DNA from: Thermoleophilales bacterium
GTDB lineage: Bacteria; Actinomycetota; Thermoleophilia; Solirubrobacterales; 70-9
DNA: 64,000 nt
Direction: 5' to 3'
NCBI GenBank assembly: GCA_020636955.1
Contig: JACJWY010000007.1
Span: 1-64,000, forward strand
Below the pieces are notes generated by a model. That model was given only the letters and a program-made list of their open reading frames with translations. It had not been told where the DNA came from and made no database searches. A program made the position numbers and the translations under genes. Position 1 is the first letter of the stretch; the number at the start of each line of letters is the position of its first letter. Positions 57,034-64,000 of the stretch are shown one piece after another.

Positions 57034-58728
57034 ATGTTGCGTGAACTTCGCATCGAGAACCTGCTGCTGATCGAGCGGGCAGAACTCCGGTTGGCCCCGG
57101 GACTGAATGTCCTGACCGGAGAGACCGGGGCCGGGAAAACGGTGCTGGCCCAGTCCCTGGACCTCCTGATGGGGGGCAAGGCAAGGAAGGGAATCGTCAG
57201 GGTCGGAGCGCCGGAGGCCTGGGTTGAAGGGGTCTTCGACCTGCCGCCCGAGTGGAACGAGATTCCGGAACTGGCCGAGCTGCTCGACAGGATCCCGGCG
57301 GGGAGCGACGAGGTGGTGCTGGGTCGACGGGTTTCCGAATCCGGCCGGACTTCGGCTTTCGTGGGCGGCAGGAGTGCCACTGCGGGCGATCTTCAGTTGC
57401 TGGCCGGAAGGTTGATCGCCTTCTACGGTCAGCATGAGCACCGCCGCTTGACTATCGGTTCGGCCCAGCTGGCGATGGTTGACGGAGCTGCCGGGCTCAG
57501 GCAGCAGGAGCGTCTGGCCAGTTTCAGGGCGGCCTGGTCCAGTCACCGCGAACTCAATCGAGAGCTCGAGGAACTGCTCGGACGCGACATGGCCCGGGAA
57601 CGGGATCTGGACCTGCATCGTTTCGAACTGGACGAGATCGACTCGGCAACCCTGGCGGCAGGGGAAAAGGACGCGATCGGTGAGGAACGGGACCGGCTCC
57701 GGCATGCCGAAGCTCTGCGGGAGTCCGCCGCGGGGTCGGCAGTCCGGCTGCGCGGTGGCGAAGAAACCGATGGTGCCGCCGCTCTCCTCGCCGGAGCGCT
57801 GGAATCCCTCTCCGGACTTAGGGGAATCGACGCCGAACTCGACGGTCTGACCGGAAGGGTTGAAGCCCTGGCTCTGGAGGTCGAGGACGTGGGATTGGAC
57901 CTCGGTCGCTATCTCGAAGGGATCGAAGCCGACCCGGAACGCCTTGCCGTTCTGGAAGAGAGGCTTGATCTGATCGACCGTCTCGAACGGAAACACGGCG
58001 GGTCGATCGAGTCGGTGCTGGCTCACGCTGAATGGTGTCGAACCGAGATCTCGCGACTGGAGGGTGGCGAAACCCGGGAGCAGGAACTTCGGGAGGCGAT
58101 CGAAGATGCGACAGGAGACCTTGAAAGGGCTGCCCGGTCACTTGGCGATGCCCGCCGGAAGGCCGCCTCCGGGCTCGGCAAGCGAGTAAGCCAGGATCTG
58201 GAGGATCTGGCCATGCCGGGAGCGGAGCTGAGAATCGATTTCACTCCGTTGCCGGACGGTCCTGCTGCTTCCGGCGCGGAATCGGTGGAGTTCATGTTTG
58301 CGCCCAACCCCGGCCTGCCCGCGCAGCCACTCAGGGACACGGCATCGGGAGGCGAGCTTTCCCGGGTGATGCTGGCGCTTGCGGCCAGCGGTGCGGGCGA
58401 CAGGCGAACCCTGATTTTCGACGAAATTGACGCCGGGATCGGCGGCAACACGGCAGCGGTCGTAGGTGAGCGTCTGCGCGAGGTCGCCGACGGCAGGCAG
58501 GTGATCGCGATCACCCACCTGCCTCAGGTCGCGAGCCGGGCGGCGTCGCATTTCAGCGTCGAAAAGGTGGCCGGAAACGGAACCGTCACGGCGACCGTCT
58601 CCGCACTTGACGAGGAATCGATCGTCGCCGAGATACGCCGCATGCTCGGAGCGGGTGAAGGGGACGAGGCCGCGACCCGCCATGCGCGGGAACTCGTGTC
58701 GGCCAATCGTCAGCTTTCCGCTCCGTAG
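57034..58728 (+). CDS. recN: DNA repair protein RecN
   Basis: 564-residue SMC-like ATPase for double-strand break repair. It starts LRELRIENLLLIERAELRLAPGLNVLTGETGAGKTVLAQSLDLLMGGKA (Walker A GETGAGKT near 29-36). A coiled-coil middle contains ELDEIDSATLAAGEKDAIGEERDRLRHAEALRES. The C-terminal ABC half has TASGGELSRVMLALAA (signature) and TLIFDEIDAGIGG (Walker B), then VIAITHLPQVASRA. Complete and normal in length. The LexA-type box upstream indicates DNA-damage induction. steA follows after 18 nt but with its own -10 box. Confidence 0.96.
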   Translation: MLRELRIENLLLIERAELRLAPGLNVLTGETGAGKTVLAQSLDLLMGGKARKGIVRVGAPEAWVEGVFDLPPEWNEIPELAELLDRIPAGSDEVVLGRRVSESGRTSAFVGGRSATAGDLQLLAGRLIAFYGQHEHRRLTIGSAQLAMVDGAAGLRQQERLASFRAAWSSHRELNRELEELLGRDMARERDLDLHRFELDEIDSATLAAGEKDAIGEERDRLRHAEALRESAAGSAVRLRGGEETDGAAALLAGALESLSGLRGIDAELDGLTGRVEALALEVEDVGLDLGRYLEGIEADPERLAVLEERLDLIDRLERKHGGSIESVLAHAEWCRTEISRLEGGETREQELREAIEDATGDLERAARSLGDARRKAASGLGKRVSQDLEDLAMPGAELRIDFTPLPDGPAASGAESVEFMFAPNPGLPAQPLRDTASGGELSRVMLALAASGAGDRRTLIFDEIDAGIGGNTAAVVGERLREVADGRQVIAITHLPQVASRAASHFSVEKVAGNGTVTATVSALDEESIVAEIRRMLGAGEGDEAATRHARELVSANRQLSAP

Positions 58729-58734
58729 TTGCCT

Positions 58735-58740
58735 TACCCT
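58735..58740 (+). promoter_or_regulatory. -10 box TACCCT, leaderless type
   Basis: TACCCT ends 6 nt before the GTG start of steA at 58747. Confidence 0.5.
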
Positions 58741-58746
58741 TGAGGG

Positions 58747-59940
58747 GTGAACACGATCACGAGAAGGCTGCGCGGGCGGCCCGGTTCCCGCATGCCGGAT
58801 AGGGGAAACAACGGGATCGTGACAACCGGTGGCCGGATTCGACTGGGAACGAAGACGAAGGATCTGGTCAAGTCCCTGGGCCCGGGAGACGTCGCGGTGA
58901 TCTCCCACCGCAACATCGACCGTATCGCGGCCGAAGACCTCGTTGCCAGCGGCGTCCGGGTGGTTCTCAACAACGAGCCCTCGTCAGACGGTCGCTATCC
59001 CAACCGTGGGCCCTTGATCCTGACCGGGGCGGGAGTCCGCCTGATCGACTTCCCGGAGGCCGACCTGTTCACCACCCTCGTCGAGAACGAGCATGTGGTG
59101 ATCGAAGGCGGCGAAGTCAAGCGGGACGGGGTGGTGATCGCCACCGGAAACGAGCAGCTAGAGCCGGAACTCGAGCAGCAATTCGCGAGGCAGCAGGCCG
59201 AGATCCACCACGCCCTTGCCGACTTCGCCGAGAACACGGTCACCCATATCCAGGAAGAGAGCGAACTGCTCTCGGGGGCGATCGAACTTCCGGAAATCCG
59301 GACCGACTTCAGGGAACGCCATGTTCTGATCGTCGTACGCGGACCCAACTACAAGCGGGACCTGCGGGCACTCAGGGCCTATATCCGGGATGTGAAGCCG
59401 ATCCTGATTGGCGTCGATGGCGGCGCGGACGCGATCCGCGAAGCCGGATACGACCCCGACATGATCCTCGGCGACATGGATTCGGTCACCGATGCCACCC
59501 TGAAGTCGGGCCCCGAAGTGGTGGTCCACGCCTATGCCGACGGGAGGGCTCCCGGAGCCGAGCGGATGCGGAATCTGGGGGTGGATCACATCGCCCTGCC
59601 CTTCGTCGGGACCAGCCAGGACGTCGCGATGCTGATGGCCTACGAAAAGGGCGCATCCCTGATCGTCACGGTCGGGGCCCACTTCAACCTGATCGAGTTC
59701 CTCGACAAGGATCGGGCGGGAATGTCATCGACCTTCCTGACAAGGCTCCGAATCGGCGAGGTACTGGTCGACGCGAAAGGGGTGAGCCGGCTCTACAACC
59801 CCGGACTGACCGTGGGTCCGTTGATGCTTTTCCTGGGAGCTTTCCTGGTGCTGGCCACGATCGTAGTCCTCAGCTCACCGGCTCTGGCCGACCTTTTCGA
59901 CCTGATCTGGCTGAAGATCAAGATCTGGCTCGGACTTTGA
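58747..59940 (+). CDS. steA: SteA-like cytokinetic ring protein
   Basis: 397-residue protein of the SteA family, which in Corynebacterium glutamicum localises to the cytokinetic ring with SteB and affects cell-wall splitting. The fold contains a thiamine-pyrophosphokinase-like region: VDGGADAIREAGYDPDMILGDMDSVTD near 218-245. The N-terminal half has DVAVISHRNIDRIAAEDLVASGVRVVLNNEPSSDGRYPNRGPLIL. A C-terminal TM helix (LMLFLGAFLVLATIVVLSS, residues ~357-377) anchors it. Thiaminase-like catalysis is not implied. GTG start supported by TACCCT. steB follows. Confidence 0.88.
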   Translation: MNTITRRLRGRPGSRMPDRGNNGIVTTGGRIRLGTKTKDLVKSLGPGDVAVISHRNIDRIAAEDLVASGVRVVLNNEPSSDGRYPNRGPLILTGAGVRLIDFPEADLFTTLVENEHVVIEGGEVKRDGVVIATGNEQLEPELEQQFARQQAEIHHALADFAENTVTHIQEESELLSGAIELPEIRTDFRERHVLIVVRGPNYKRDLRALRAYIRDVKPILIGVDGGADAIREAGYDPDMILGDMDSVTDATLKSGPEVVVHAYADGRAPGAERMRNLGVDHIALPFVGTSQDVAMLMAYEKGASLIVTVGAHFNLIEFLDKDRAGMSSTFLTRLRIGEVLVDAKGVSRLYNPGLTVGPLMLFLGAFLVLATIVVLSSPALADLFDLIWLKIKIWLGL

Positions 59941-59954
59941 GCGGGACAGGCGTC

Positions 59955-59960
59955 TAGGCT
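59955..59960 (+). promoter_or_regulatory. -10 box TAGGCT, leaderless type
   Basis: TAGGCT ends 7 nt before the ATG at 59968 of the steB-like gene. Confidence 0.5.
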
Positions 59961-59967
59961 TCCGGCG

Positions 59968-60903
59968 ATGGGTTACAGCGCGCGCTACCACGCGGCCTCT
60001 CTGGCGGCCGTCTTCCTCGCACTGGCTATCGGCATCCTGATCGGATCCCAATGGGGAAGTGACGTGCTGAACAAGACGCGCAAGGATCTCGAAACCAGCC
60101 TGACCAGCGACCTCAACGACGCCCGGGCAAACATCGATGACCTCAACCGTGAGCTCGACCAATCGGATCAGTTCGGAGCCTCGGTGTTTCCCTTGCTTGC
60201 CGACGGCCGCCTGAAGGGCAACAGGGTGGGGCTGGTCGGTTTCGGGGAACTGCCGTCGAACGTCACCGACGCGGTCGAAAAGTCGCTGGAGCAGACCGGG
60301 GCGGAACTGGTCGCGGTCGGCGCGATCCGTCAGCCACCGTCAAGCGAAGACCTGGCAACCGAACTTCAGGGCACCAGATTCCGCAAGGTGGCCCGCAGCG
60401 AAGAGAGGCTCGCTGCTTACGGCCGAACCGTCGGCCGGCAGCTCGTGACCGGGGGCCGCATCGTCAACATGACCCGCAGCGAACTGATGTCACAGTCGAG
60501 TGGCCAGTTCACGGGGCTTGACGGGTTGATCTTCTATCGGGCCGAGCCGGAGGATTCCGATCCGGCAGAACAGAGCACGGCCGAACTCCTCGACAGCGCG
60601 ATCATCGACGGGGCCAACTCGACCCGGGCCCGCCTGGTCGGGATCGAAACGGTCGGTACCGACCCCTCGACGATCTCCTTCCTCCGGGACCGGAACCTGA
60701 CCACGGTCGACAACCTCGATCAGCCAGCCGGAAAGTTGAGCCTGGTTTACGCCCTGGCCGGGGCTGACGGCGCGTTCGGGGTCAAGGATGAGGCGACCCG
60801 GCTGCTGCCCGAGCTCCTGATTCCCGCCGGCAAGAAGAAGGCGGGCCAGCAGTCCGGGAACGGGAACGGGCCAGGCGGCAATCAGGGCGGGGCCGAGTCG
60901 TAA
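59968..60903 (+). CDS. steB: SteB/MctB-like membrane protein
   Basis: 311-residue protein of the 'copper transporter MctB' (DUF3186) family, to which corynebacterial SteB belongs. A short N-terminal MGYSARYHAASLAAVFLALAIGILIGS gives one TM helix (residues ~9-29) with the conserved YHA motif. A coiled-coil segment (LNDARANIDDLNRELDQSDQFG) and a large extracytoplasmic domain follow, and a Gly/Asn-rich tail (KKAGQQSGNGNGPGGN) ends it. Position right after steA supports a SteA-SteB pair in septation rather than copper efflux. Confidence 0.85.
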   Translation: MGYSARYHAASLAAVFLALAIGILIGSQWGSDVLNKTRKDLETSLTSDLNDARANIDDLNRELDQSDQFGASVFPLLADGRLKGNRVGLVGFGELPSNVTDAVEKSLEQTGAELVAVGAIRQPPSSEDLATELQGTRFRKVARSEERLAAYGRTVGRQLVTGGRIVNMTRSELMSQSSGQFTGLDGLIFYRAEPEDSDPAEQSTAELLDSAIIDGANSTRARLVGIETVGTDPSTISFLRDRNLTTVDNLDQPAGKLSLVYALAGADGAFGVKDEATRLLPELLIPAGKKKAGQQSGNGNGPGGNQGGAES

Positions 60904-61739
60904 CCTGGCTCGGCCTACCGGTCGCGGTACTGGTCGGCCTGCTGGTCGTCCCGGCCGGTGTCCGGGGCCTTCTGGGGGCCGGATTGACCAGGGTCAACTA
61001 CCGGGGGATCAAACTGGCGTTTCCCCTCGGCGCGGTGCTGGTCACGGCATCCCTGGTTGCCCTCGCACCACTGGCGGTTCTCAATGACCGAGCCGGGCTG
61101 GATCTGCTCGAACCCGACCTCCGTCGCTGGATCATTTACTTCATCGGGGTGGCCTTCCTCGGTCTGCTTGACGATTCACTCGGGCTGGGCCACGCCGAAG
61201 GGACGCCGCGCGGATGGCGTGGCCACGCCCGGGCGGTCCTGAGGGGCGAACTTTCGACCGGTGCGGTCAAGGCGATCGGCGCCCTGGCGCTGGCTGCCTA
61301 CGTGGTCACTGGAACCGGAAACGAGTGGCCGACATACATTGCGGATGTCGCCCTGCTGGTGCTGACCACGAATCTCTTCAACCTGCTCGATCTGCGCGGC
61401 GGGAGGGTCGAGAAGGTGCTCCTCCTGGTGGTTGCAGGTCTCTGCCTGGGAGGGTGGACCCTGTTCCCGGTCGAGCTCACGGGGATCTTCCTCGGTCCGT
61501 TCGCAGTCGGCGCCTGGTTCACACTCAGGGACCGCGCCATGCTCGGCGACACGGGTTCGAATCTGGCCGGAGCCCTGGCCGGAGTCTGTTTGCTGACCGG
61601 CCTGGACGAAACCGGCCGGTTGATCGGGCTGGCAGTGGTGATTTTGCTCACTGTTTACGGAGAATTCCGCTCGATCTCGAAAACGATCGAGCGGATACCG
61701 CCGTTGCGATTTGTAGACTCACTCGGGAGAGTCAAGTGA
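60903..61739 (+). CDS. MraY-like undecaprenyl-phosphate sugar transferase, start uncertain
   Basis: Multi-TM protein of the glycosyltransferase family 4/MraY-WecA superfamily, transferring a sugar-1-phosphate to a lipid phosphate. The Asp motif FLGLLDDSLGLGH, the TTNLFNLLDLRGGR motif (N...N.D) and MLGDTGSN are present. The first canonical start in frame is the TTG at 60984 (251 residues). Before it the same frame encodes a clear TM helix (TWLGLPVAVLVGLLVVPAGV) up to the steB stop at 60901-60903, with no ATG, GTG or TTG. The true start is probably a rare codon there, or the sequence has an error. The feature is drawn from the steB stop to show this. Stop overlaps the pyrG GTG. Confidence 0.75.
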   Translation, partial: TWLGLPVAVLVGLLVVPAGVRGLLGAGLTRVNYRGIKLAFPLGAVLVTASLVALAPLAVLNDRAGLDLLEPDLRRWIIYFIGVAFLGLLDDSLGLGHAEGTPRGWRGHARAVLRGELSTGAVKAIGALALAAYVVTGTGNEWPTYIADVALLVLTTNLFNLLDLRGGRVEKVLLLVVAGLCLGGWTLFPVELTGIFLGPFAVGAWFTLRDRAMLGDTGSNLAGALAGVCLLTGLDETGRLIGLAVVILLTVYGEFRSISKTIERIPPLRFVDSLGRVK

Positions 61740-63421
61740 GCGACCAGTACCAAGGAGAAACCCGATTCATCTTCGTCACCGGCGGAGTGCTTTCGGCTCT
61801 CGGCAAGGGCATCGCCTCGGCCTCGATCGGCAGGCTGCTTGTTTCCCGTGGCTTCCGTGTCCAGATCCAGAAATTCGACCCGTACCTGAACGTCGACCCG
61901 GGGACGATGAGCCCCTTCCAGCACGGAGAGGTATTCGTCACCGAAGATGGTGCCGAGACGGACCTTGATCTCGGACACTACGAACGCTTCACCGACGAGA
62001 ACACCTCACGGGCATCGAATGTGACCGCGGGGGCGGTCTACAACTCGGTGATCAAACGTGAGCGCCGCGGTGATTACCTCGGCGGCACAGTTCAGGTGAT
62101 CCCGCATATCACCGACGAAATCAAGAACCGGATCCTGATCGTGGCCGAGACCAAGCAGGTCGATTTCGTAATCACCGAGATCGGGGGCACGGTCGGCGAC
62201 ATCGAATCACTTGCCTTCCTCGAGGCGATCCGTCAGCTCTACACGGATCTCGGCTCCCGCCGGGCCATGTTCATTCACCTCACGCTGGTCCCGTACATCG
62301 TTCATGCCGGGGAGATGAAAACCAAGCCCACCCAGCATTCGGTCAACGAACTTCGCCGGATCGGCATTCAGCCGGATGCCCTGATCTGCAGGTCGGTCTC
62401 CGGCCTCGATCGCGACATCAGGAAGAAGATCGCTCAGTTTGCTTCGCTGCCGACGGACAGCGTGATTTCCGGCCAGGACGTGGACAACGTCTACAAGATC
62501 CCGCTGATGTACCGGGCCGAGGGACTCGACGATTTCATCCTCGAACACTTCCACATGGAGGATGCTCCGCCGCCCGATCTCTCCGACTGGGAAGCGATGC
62601 TGAGGATGTCGGAAAGCACCGAAGGAACCGTGAAGATCGCCCTGGTCGGCAAGTACATCCAGCTGGCCGACTCGTACAAGTCGGTGATCGAGGCACTTGA
62701 ACACGGCGGCATCCACAACGGGGTCGACGTCGACATTGACCTGGTTGATTCCGAGGAATTTGACGTCACTCGCCTCGAGGGAGTCGACGGGATCCTGATT
62801 CCGGGCGGCTTTGGCGAACGCGGGGTGGAAGGCAAGATCGAGGCCGCCAGGTATGCCCGCGAGAACGGGATCCCTTATCTGGGCATATGCCTCGGCATGC
62901 AGATCGCGGTGATCGAGTTCGCCCGGCACATCGCCGGCATGGATGGAGCCAACTCCGCCGAGTTCGATCCGGAAACGCCCTTTCCGGTGGTCGACCTGCT
63001 GCCGGAGCAGAAGGAGGTTTCCGACATGGGAGGCACCATGCGGCTGGGCGCGGACCCGGTCAAGCTCCATGACGGCACCCGGGCGCTCGAGATCTTCGGC
63101 GAAGCGGTGATTTACAAGCGCCACCGTCATCGCTATGAGGTGAACAACCTTCTGCGGACCCGGCTTGAGGATCAGGGTCTGATCTGCTCCGGCACTTCGC
63201 CGGATGAACGTTTGGTCGAAATCGTCGAGCTCGATGACCATCCCTTCTATGTCGCATCGCAGTTCCACCCCGAATTCAACTCCCGGCCGAACCGCCCCGA
63301 GCCGCTTTTCCGGGAGTTCATGAAGGCCGCCGCCAAGGTCGCGGCCGAAAGGCCCGACGATGTCGAGGAAGTGGACGCTGCGGGTAGTTCTCCGGTTGAA
63401 GTCGAGACCCAGGAGGCGTAG
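61736..63421 (+). CDS. pyrG: CTP synthase
   Basis: 561-residue glutamine-hydrolysing CTP synthase (UTP to CTP). The synthetase domain begins with RFIFVTGGVLSALGKGIASASIGRLL, then DPYLNVDPGTMSPFQHGEVFVTEDGAETDLDLGHYERF. The class I glutaminase domain has IPGGFGERG and catalytic Cys in YLGICLGMQIAVIEFARH; the His-Pro-Glu is in ASQFHPEFNSRP. A short acidic tail (VEEVDAAGSSPVEVETQEA) extends the end. GTG start overlapping the MraY-like stop (GTGA). The longer open frame in this phase is the shadow of the preceding gene. Confidence 0.97.
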   Translation: MSDQYQGETRFIFVTGGVLSALGKGIASASIGRLLVSRGFRVQIQKFDPYLNVDPGTMSPFQHGEVFVTEDGAETDLDLGHYERFTDENTSRASNVTAGAVYNSVIKRERRGDYLGGTVQVIPHITDEIKNRILIVAETKQVDFVITEIGGTVGDIESLAFLEAIRQLYTDLGSRRAMFIHLTLVPYIVHAGEMKTKPTQHSVNELRRIGIQPDALICRSVSGLDRDIRKKIAQFASLPTDSVISGQDVDNVYKIPLMYRAEGLDDFILEHFHMEDAPPPDLSDWEAMLRMSESTEGTVKIALVGKYIQLADSYKSVIEALEHGGIHNGVDVDIDLVDSEEFDVTRLEGVDGILIPGGFGERGVEGKIEAARYARENGIPYLGICLGMQIAVIEFARHIAGMDGANSAEFDPETPFPVVDLLPEQKEVSDMGGTMRLGADPVKLHDGTRALEIFGEAVIYKRHRHRYEVNNLLRTRLEDQGLICSGTSPDERLVEIVELDDHPFYVASQFHPEFNSRPNRPEPLFREFMKAAAKVAAERPDDVEEVDAAGSSPVEVETQEA

Positions 63422-63423
63422 AC

Positions 63424-63939
63424 ATGCCGTTTCTCTTCTGGATCCTGGTCGCCCTGATCGGCGCCGGCATCCATCTCGCGCGGCACAAGGACCAGCGCGG
63501 GACCGCTGAAGTTTCAAGGGTGCTGTTGATGTACTGGCTCGCCCTGGCGATCGGGCTGGGCTCCATCTTCGGCGCTGCATTTCACGTGTTCGATGCGAAG
63601 GAGACAGCCGAACAGATCGGCTTCGTGCCGTGGAATGCAACCGGTACCGGAGCCTTCCAGTTCGAGAACGCGATGGGCGATCTTGCGATTGGCGTCGCCG
63701 GCCTGCTTTGCCTCTGGATCCGTGACGCCAAATTCTGGCTCGCAGTGATCATCATCGCGACGATCCAGTTCTGGGGTGATGCCTACGGTCACATCCATCA
63801 GATGGTCAAGTACGACAATCACGATCCTGACAACACCGGATTCGTGCTGTGGCTCGACATCATTAACCCGGCGATTCTGATCGTCCTTTACTGGCTGTCA
63901 CGCAAGGGCAGCCTCCGGGCCTCGCCCGACGCCAACTGA
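63424..63939 (+). CDS. DUF6790-like integral membrane protein
   Basis: 171-residue protein with about five TM helices (FLFWILVALIGAGIHLA, VLLMYWLALAIGLGSIFGAAFHV, NAMGDLAIGVAGLLCLWI, FWLAVIIIATIQFWGDAYGHIHQM, WLDIINPAILIVLYWLS). The conserved polar residues in the helices (ENAMGDLAIG, WGDAYGHIHQMV) are characteristic of the DUF6790 family; function unknown. It begins 2 nt after pyrG and so is co-transcribed. Confidence 0.7.
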   Translation: MPFLFWILVALIGAGIHLARHKDQRGTAEVSRVLLMYWLALAIGLGSIFGAAFHVFDAKETAEQIGFVPWNATGTGAFQFENAMGDLAIGVAGLLCLWIRDAKFWLAVIIIATIQFWGDAYGHIHQMVKYDNHDPDNTGFVLWLDIINPAILIVLYWLSRKGSLRASPDAN

Positions 63940-63950
63940 AACCCGCCGGG

Positions 63951-64000
63951 ATGAGCCGCTTTGTTCGCCTCTGCGAAGCAGCCAGCCCGACCGGCGACGA
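63951..64000 (+). CDS. Start of a truncated gene, possibly M20/M42-like peptidase
   Basis: Only 16 codons before the window edge: MSRFVRLCEAASPTGD. The pattern F..LCE..SPTG is how many M20/M42-family di- and tripeptidases begin (SPSGxE). ATG 11 nt after the preceding stop; the family cannot be confirmed from so little. Confidence 0.4.
   Translation, partial: MSRFVRLCEAASPTGD

Noticed and set aside
1..64000. CRISPR array, prophage, integrase, transposase or biosynthetic cluster
   Set aside because: No regularly spaced repeats and no such protein families were seen on either strand.

Overview
This 64 kb window is high-GC, gene-dense DNA with short intergenic gaps and many 1-4 nt ATGA/GTGA overlaps between genes. 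It most likely comes from an actinobacterium of the Thermoleophilia/Solirubrobacterales type. That placement is an inference. It rests on the SteA/SteB (MctB-like) pair, a SigB/SigF-type sigma factor, ABC-2 exporters, many GTG/TTG starts, and a recurrent TANNNT box 6-10 nt upstream of start codons, which is typical of leaderless actinobacterial transcripts. The first ~125 bases are poly-C/low-complexity and look like a contig end.

Layout. 0-11 kb: an RlmA-type methyltransferase and an alkyl sulfatase, a UBP zinc-finger protein, a USP-like membrane protein, a flavin oxidoreductase, a SigB/SigF-type sigma factor, a VOC protein and Crp/Fnr-like regulator, an aldo/keto reductase, a DUF1778/GNAT toxin-antitoxin pair and a Ca2+/H+ exchanger. 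11-17.5 kb: secreted and lipoprotein genes, a tRNA with CAU anticodon, and an ABC-2 exporter. 17.5-22.4 kb: an M29-type aminopeptidase, a formimidoyltransferase, an MBL hydrolase, hisS and lepB. 22.5-29.4 kb: an aldehyde dehydrogenase divergent from a GAF-domain regulator with GTTGCA boxes between them, a secreted beta-helix protein, and aspS. 29.4-37 kb: an SDR divergent from an MnmA with an IscU-like N-terminal domain, then alaS, ruvX, mltG and aroE. 37-42.2 kb: aroC, a fused aroK-aroB, a divergent aroQ and an M24 peptidase. 42.2-49 kb: a large secreted alpha/beta-hydrolase-like protein under a perfect GlxR/CRP-type site, an M42 peptidase, efp, yjbQ and an AbiEi-DUF559 protein, with palindromic repeats between genes. 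49-64 kb: nusB, an xseB-like small gene, ispA and dxs; a RecQ helicase; tlyA, nadK and recN (with a LexA-type box), steA, steB, an MraY-like transferase, pyrG, a DUF6790-like membrane protein and the start of a further gene.

Most of the window is core metabolism and information processing: shikimate pathway, MEP/isoprenoid pathway, aminoacyl-tRNA synthetases, tRNA thiolation and DNA repair. No prophage, transposase, CRISPR array or secondary-metabolite cluster is visible. The most noteworthy items are: (1) the MnmA with an N-terminal IscU/NifU-like scaffold domain lacking the third cluster cysteine; (2) a family of ~45-bp intergenic palindromes at 29.4, 47.3 and 48.9 kb; (3) the systematic leaderless -10 boxes, which also fix several start codons; (4) a perfect TGTGA-N6-TCACA site before the secreted hydrolase; (5) a LexA-type SOS box before recN; (6) an MraY-like gene whose first transmembrane helix lies upstream of any ATG/GTG/TTG codon; and (7) a small transcript-like unit with a 37-codon ORF at 42.25 kb.
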